NCBI GenBank assembly: GCA_047621305.1
Contig: JBLHNB010000014.1
Span: 1 to 64,000, forward strand
Length of the DNA: 64,000 nt
Reading direction: 5' to 3'
Origin: Colwellia_A sp047621305
GTDB lineage: Bacteria; Pseudomonadota; Gammaproteobacteria; Enterobacterales; Alteromonadaceae
Part shown: in pieces, positions 60,758 to 64,000 of the stretch
How the letters are laid out: the number at the start of each line of letters is the position of its first letter
Position numbering within the stretch: the first letter of the stretch is position 1
Notes under the pieces: model-generated
What the model was told of the DNA's origin: nothing
Seen by the model: only the letters and a program-made list of their open reading frames with translations
Database searches by the model: none
Made by a program: the position numbers and the translations under genes

Positions 60758-62269
60758 TTAATTTACTTTAATAAGTTCGACGCTACCATCAGGTAAAATT
60801 TCTGCCATGCTGCCTTTTGGCTCTTGCATTAAAAATAACATCAACAACCCCAAAAATGCACTCACCGCAATCACCCAGAAAAATACCGAGTAGCTAACAA
60901 AAGACAATACCGTAAGATAGCAAACAGCACCAACATTACCATAAGCGCCAGTCATACCAGCAATTTGGCCTGTTAAACGACGTTTAATTAATGGGACTGC
61001 AGCGAACACTGCGCCCTCGCCTGCTTGTACAAAAAAAGAGCATGACATTGCTGCAACAACGGCTAATAGTAACGGCCAATCACCAGTAATGGTTGCCATT
61101 ACGCCATAACCTATACTCAAACCTGTCGTTAAAATAATTAAGGTTTTTTTACGACCATATTTGTCACTGATCCAGCCACCTAAAGGTCGTGAAAGCAAAT
61201 TCATAAAAGCATAACTTGAAGCAAGAAGACCTGCATAAATCATATTTAAATCAAATGTTTCACTAAAAAATAAGGGCAACATTGAAACCACAGCCAATTC
61301 ACTACCAAAGGTGGCAAAATACAAAACATTAAGTACGGCAACTTGTTTAAAAGAATACTGATGTAAAGGCTCTACCGGGGTCACAAAAATATCTTTGTTC
61401 ACCTGATAAGCTGCAATCACTTCATAAACAAACATAACCAGTAATCCCAAATAAATAATAATGCTGATATTTTCGCTGATCAAACTCACACCCAACGGTG
61501 ACAACTTCCAGTTTAGTAAGGCTAACGCGCCAAATAGTGGAATTTTCATAAAAATGAGTAAATAGAAATCGCCGACACTGGTTACTTCCATTGCTTTAGC
61601 ACTTTTTGGTTTAAAGTAAGTGGCTCCTGCCGGTGTATCACGCACGCCATAATAAAAGATAAAACTATAGAAAAAACATAAAAGGCCTGTAACAATAACG
61701 GCCCATCGCCAACCTTCCATGCCTAACAGTCCATCTCCTAAAAAAAGTGTTAATGCAGGTAGTATCATAGCTGCCGCTGCGGAGCCAAAGTTACCCCAAC
61801 CACCATAAATACCTTCAGCGATGCCCAGTTGATGAGCAGGAAACCATTCACTCACTAAACGAATACCAATAACAAAACCAGCACCAATAAAACCCAATAA
61901 AAATCGAGCTAAAGCAAGTTGTTCAAAAGAATCACTTAACGCAAACATAAAACAAGGAATTGAACAGATCAGTAATAACAAGCTATACGTTTTACGAGGA
62001 CCAAATTGATCCGTTGCCATGCCAATAAAAATACGTGCGGGTATCGTTAACGCGACATTTAGAATAAGTAAGGTTTTAATTTGCGCACTGGTTAAACTTA
62101 GTGTCTCTGCAATGAGCCCTAATAGTGGAGCATGATTAAACCACACCAAAAAACTAATAAAAAAAGCGCCCCAACTCAGATGTAAAACTTTCATTGGTCC
62201 TTGAAAAGAAAAGACCTTAAATTGACCCGACGTGGTGTTACTGACACTATAATTAGTCATGTTTGTCAT
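60758..62269 (-). CDS. narK: Nitrate/nitrite MFS transporter
   Basis: 503 residues with 12 membrane segments, Major Facilitator Superfamily. Blocks typical of NarK/NasA transporters: ARIFIGMATDQFGPRKTY, LLGFIGAGFVIGIRLVSEWF with the nitrate-signature arginine, GIAEGIYGGWGNFGSAAAAM, and AGEGAVFAAVPLIKRRLTGQ. It should import nitrate for NasA, given the gene order. The ATG is three bases after the nirD stop, so tight coupling with nirBD is expected. Confidence 0.92.
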   Translation of the reverse strand: MTNMTNYSVSNTTSGQFKVFSFQGPMKVLHLSWGAFFISFLVWFNHAPLLGLIAETLSLTSAQIKTLLILNVALTIPARIFIGMATDQFGPRKTYSLLLLICSIPCFMFALSDSFEQLALARFLLGFIGAGFVIGIRLVSEWFPAHQLGIAEGIYGGWGNFGSAAAAMILPALTLFLGDGLLGMEGWRWAVIVTGLLCFFYSFIFYYGVRDTPAGATYFKPKSAKAMEVTSVGDFYLLIFMKIPLFGALALLNWKLSPLGVSLISENISIIIYLGLLVMFVYEVIAAYQVNKDIFVTPVEPLHQYSFKQVAVLNVLYFATFGSELAVVSMLPLFFSETFDLNMIYAGLLASSYAFMNLLSRPLGGWISDKYGRKKTLIILTTGLSIGYGVMATITGDWPLLLAVVAAMSCSFFVQAGEGAVFAAVPLIKRRLTGQIAGMTGAYGNVGAVCYLTVLSFVSYSVFFWVIAVSAFLGLLMLFLMQEPKGSMAEILPDGSVELIKVN

Positions 62270-62272
62270 CGA

Positions 62273-62710
62273 TTATGCCTCCATCAACTGCACTAAGTCA
62301 CCATCGATACGTGATTTATAGGTGGTAATAACAATAGAATTGTCTTGTTGGCACTGTCCGGTATCTAAACAAAATTCCTGTTTTAATAAAGGTGAAGCAA
62401 CGTAATATTGACGTTCTTTTTCGGTGATCAAACCACGTGATAATACATTCGCTTGTGAGAAAGGGTCGCGATTACATACCGCTTTCACTGCACTTACGCC
62501 ACGAATCGTGTCATCATCACCTGTCGTTTGTATATGGAAGATAGCTACCTGTTTGCCGTTGAAGTCTGCACAAACACCTGTATTTTTAGCAATATCTGCT
62601 ATATTGCAAATAGTTAGCCAGTCATTGTTCTTATTCGACATTCCGTTAGAGAGATCGTTAGTAAGTTCGTTTGCTTCTTTTGATTTATGTTCGGCAATAT
62701 TGGTCATCAA
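62273..62710 (-). CDS. nirD: Assimilatory nitrite reductase small subunit
   Basis: 145 residues with the NirD pattern: WLTICNIADIAKNTGVCADF, QVAIFHIQTTGDDD, CNRDPFSQANVLSRGLIT, ASPLLKQEFCLDTGQC. The Rieske-like fold usually lacks the cluster ligands in this subfamily; here two-cysteine sites are not in the Rieske CxH arrangement, consistent with that. It assists NirB in nitrite to ammonium reduction. It follows nirB by 78 bp. Confidence 0.92.
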   Translation of the reverse strand: MMTNIAEHKSKEANELTNDLSNGMSNKNNDWLTICNIADIAKNTGVCADFNGKQVAIFHIQTTGDDDTIRGVSAVKAVCNRDPFSQANVLSRGLITEKERQYYVASPLLKQEFCLDTGQCQQDNSIVITTYKSRIDGDLVQLMEA

Positions 62711-62788
62711 TTTTTCCCTTAAAGTTTTTCTTTTACTATGTTATTTTTATAATTTTTTACAAAAATATTATTTTTATATCAAAGCTGA

Positions 62789-64000
62789 TCAGCTAGTTAC
62801 TAGCTCTTTCTTAACCGCAGGACGAATTTGTTTACGCTCAGTCGTAAAAATGACGTTATCGTCTAGTTTGTCGCTATTAATAAAGTGGTTAAAACGTTTC
62901 AATTTTTGCGGATCATTTAAGGTTACTTTCCATTCACATTCGTAGGTATCTACTAGATGATTCAGTTGCGCGAGTAACTCGTCGTTAATCGATAGTTTGT
63001 CGTTTATTACGACCTCTTTAAGGTAATCTAAGCCGCCCTCTAGATTCTCTAACCATACCGAGGTACGTTGTAATCGCTCTGCAGTACGTACATAAAACAT
63101 TAAAATAATATCGATATAACGTAACAGCGTGGCATCATCAAGATCACTGGCAAATAAATCAGCATGCCGTGGACGCATGCCACCATTGCCACCCACATAC
63201 AGGTTCCAGCCTTTGTCGGTAGCAATCACACCAAAGTCTTTACTTTGTGCTTCCGCGCATTCACGCGCACAACCCGACACCCCCATTTTTACTTTGTGAG
63301 GCGAACGGACACCGCGATAACGCTGCTCAAGCAAAATGGCCATACTGGTGCTGTCTTGCACGCCAAAACGACACCAAGTACTACCAACACAAGATTTTAC
63401 GGTACGTAGTGATTTACCGTAGGCATGGCCAGTTTCTAAACCCGCATCAACCATTTTTTGCCAAATAAGGGGTAACTGATTTAATTGTGCGCCAAATAAA
63501 TCAATACGTTGACCGCCGGTTATTTTGGTATAAAGGTTATATTCTTTAGCGATTGAGCCAATAAGGATAAGGTGTTCAGGTGTGATTTCACCCGCAGGTA
63601 TACGCGGAACAATGGAGTAACTACCGTCTTTTTGCATATTACCAAGGTAATTATCGTTAGTATCTTGCAGGCCTACTAATTCTTCGGCTAGAACGTGTTC
63701 ATTCCATAGCGATGCCAACATTGACGCAGCTGCCGGTTTACAAATTTCACAACCGTCTCCTCGGCCACATTCTGCTAATAAGGCGTCAAAAGTACGAATT
63801 TGTTTAACACGAATAATGTCAAATAACTCAATACGAGAATACGCAAAGTGACGACAAAGATCGGTGTTAATGCTAACACCTGCTTTAGCGAGTTCACTAT
63901 TTAATACTTGTGTTACCAGCGGCACACAGCCACCACACCCCGTACCAGCACTGGTGCAAGATTTAAGCGCAGCGATATCGTGCGCGCCATCGCTTATGGC
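62789..64000 (-). CDS. nirB: Assimilatory nitrite reductase large subunit, C-terminal part (5' end outside window)
   Basis: About 403 residues are present; the frame is open to the window edge, where it reads ALKSCTSAGTGCGGC. This is part of the BFD-like [2Fe-2S] segments, with CGRGDGCEICKP following. The nitrite/sulfite reductase part has the siroheme-[4Fe-4S] ligands TVKSCVGSTWCRFG and GVSGCARECAEAQSKDFG. The N-terminal FAD/NAD-binding part lies beyond the window. It reduces nitrite to ammonium with NADH in the cytoplasm. A start at 63925 within the window would be artificial. Confidence 0.95.
   Translation of the reverse strand, partial: AISDGAHDIAALKSCTSAGTGCGGCVPLVTQVLNSELAKAGVSINTDLCRHFAYSRIELFDIIRVKQIRTFDALLAECGRGDGCEICKPAAASMLASLWNEHVLAEELVGLQDTNDNYLGNMQKDGSYSIVPRIPAGEITPEHLILIGSIAKEYNLYTKITGGQRIDLFGAQLNQLPLIWQKMVDAGLETGHAYGKSLRTVKSCVGSTWCRFGVQDSTSMAILLEQRYRGVRSPHKVKMGVSGCARECAEAQSKDFGVIATDKGWNLYVGGNGGMRPRHADLFASDLDDATLLRYIDIILMFYVRTAERLQRTSVWLENLEGGLDYLKEVVINDKLSINDELLAQLNHLVDTYECEWKVTLNDPQKLKRFNHFINSDKLDDNVIFTTERKQIRPAVKKELVTS

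Noticed and set aside
63789..63925. NirB starting at Met 63925
   Set aside because: The frame stays open to the window edge and contains the conserved cysteine segment upstream of this Met, so it is an internal residue.
1..64000. CRISPR array
   Set aside because: No series of regularly spaced direct repeats of 23-45 bases was seen; the only short tandem repeat is the hexamer at 17.4 kb.

Overview
The window is low-GC, densely coded, marine-type gammaproteobacterial chromosome. Gene content (yejK/yejL/yejM with pyrC, a bioB-F-C-D operon divergent from bioA, a nirB-nirD-narK-kinase-nasA nitrate assimilation cluster, NhaA and NhaC sodium antiporters, secreted peptidases with PPC domains) suggests an Alteromonadales member, probably Colwelliaceae (Colwellia/Thalassotalea-like). 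That assignment is inference from gene content and protein style; no 16S rRNA gene is present.

Layout. 1-6.4 kb: the 3' end of an RND efflux pump, a two-domain PRC-barrel protein, small hypotheticals, an NhaC antiporter, then a scarred stretch with a possible IS66 transposase remnant, a doubtful small membrane ORF, a diguanylate cyclase and a sodB gene cut off at half length. 6.6-17.3 kb: a co-directional run of DUF302 protein, HflK/HflC-like prohibitins, aconitase, class II fumarase, NhaA and a copper-type P1B ATPase. 17.3-20.6 kb: an accessory island with a frameshifted ORF, a ParD/ParE toxin-antitoxin pair, a recombinase HTH remnant, a tyrosine recombinase, two related palindromic att-like sites and a 30-residue membrane peptide gene with its own terminator. 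20.7-31.5 kb (minus strand): MtfA peptidase, then a four-gene SMC-kleisin-KITE-TOPRIM system of Wadjet/MksBEFG type in the order jetC-jetB-jetA-jetD, lying 38 bp behind an M23 peptidase, a tandem 6-pyruvoyl-tetrahydropterin-synthase-like protein and pyrC. 31.6-34.9 kb: yejK, yejL, yejM and tRNA-Pro(GGG). 35-44.2 kb: a BvgS-like hybrid sensor kinase, CDGSH protein, orphan HicB-like protein and two secreted peptidases that share PPC repeats. 44.2-49.4 kb: complete biotin synthesis cluster with a BirA-like operator. 49.4-55.5 kb: asnS, a nitroreductase flanked by two 159-bp MITE-like repeats, sppA, ansA and a third related repeat. 55.7-64 kb: nitrate assimilation cluster on the minus strand, including a fused PP2C phosphatase/Ser-Thr kinase.

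How genes work together. BioA/F/B/D/C form a complete late biotin pathway. NarK imports nitrate, NasA reduces it to nitrite and NirBD reduces that to ammonium; the phosphatase-kinase sits among them as a probable signalling component. The Wadjet/Mks set would form a DNA-loop-extruding complex with a TOPRIM nuclease, which in characterised relatives cuts plasmids. Its position behind housekeeping genes, not in a mobile island, and its inverted gene order are the most interesting features here. Other leads are the small membrane peptide next to the integrase, the truncated sodB, a probable AUU start of nhaA, the MITE family and several long perfect palindromes upstream of accessory genes.
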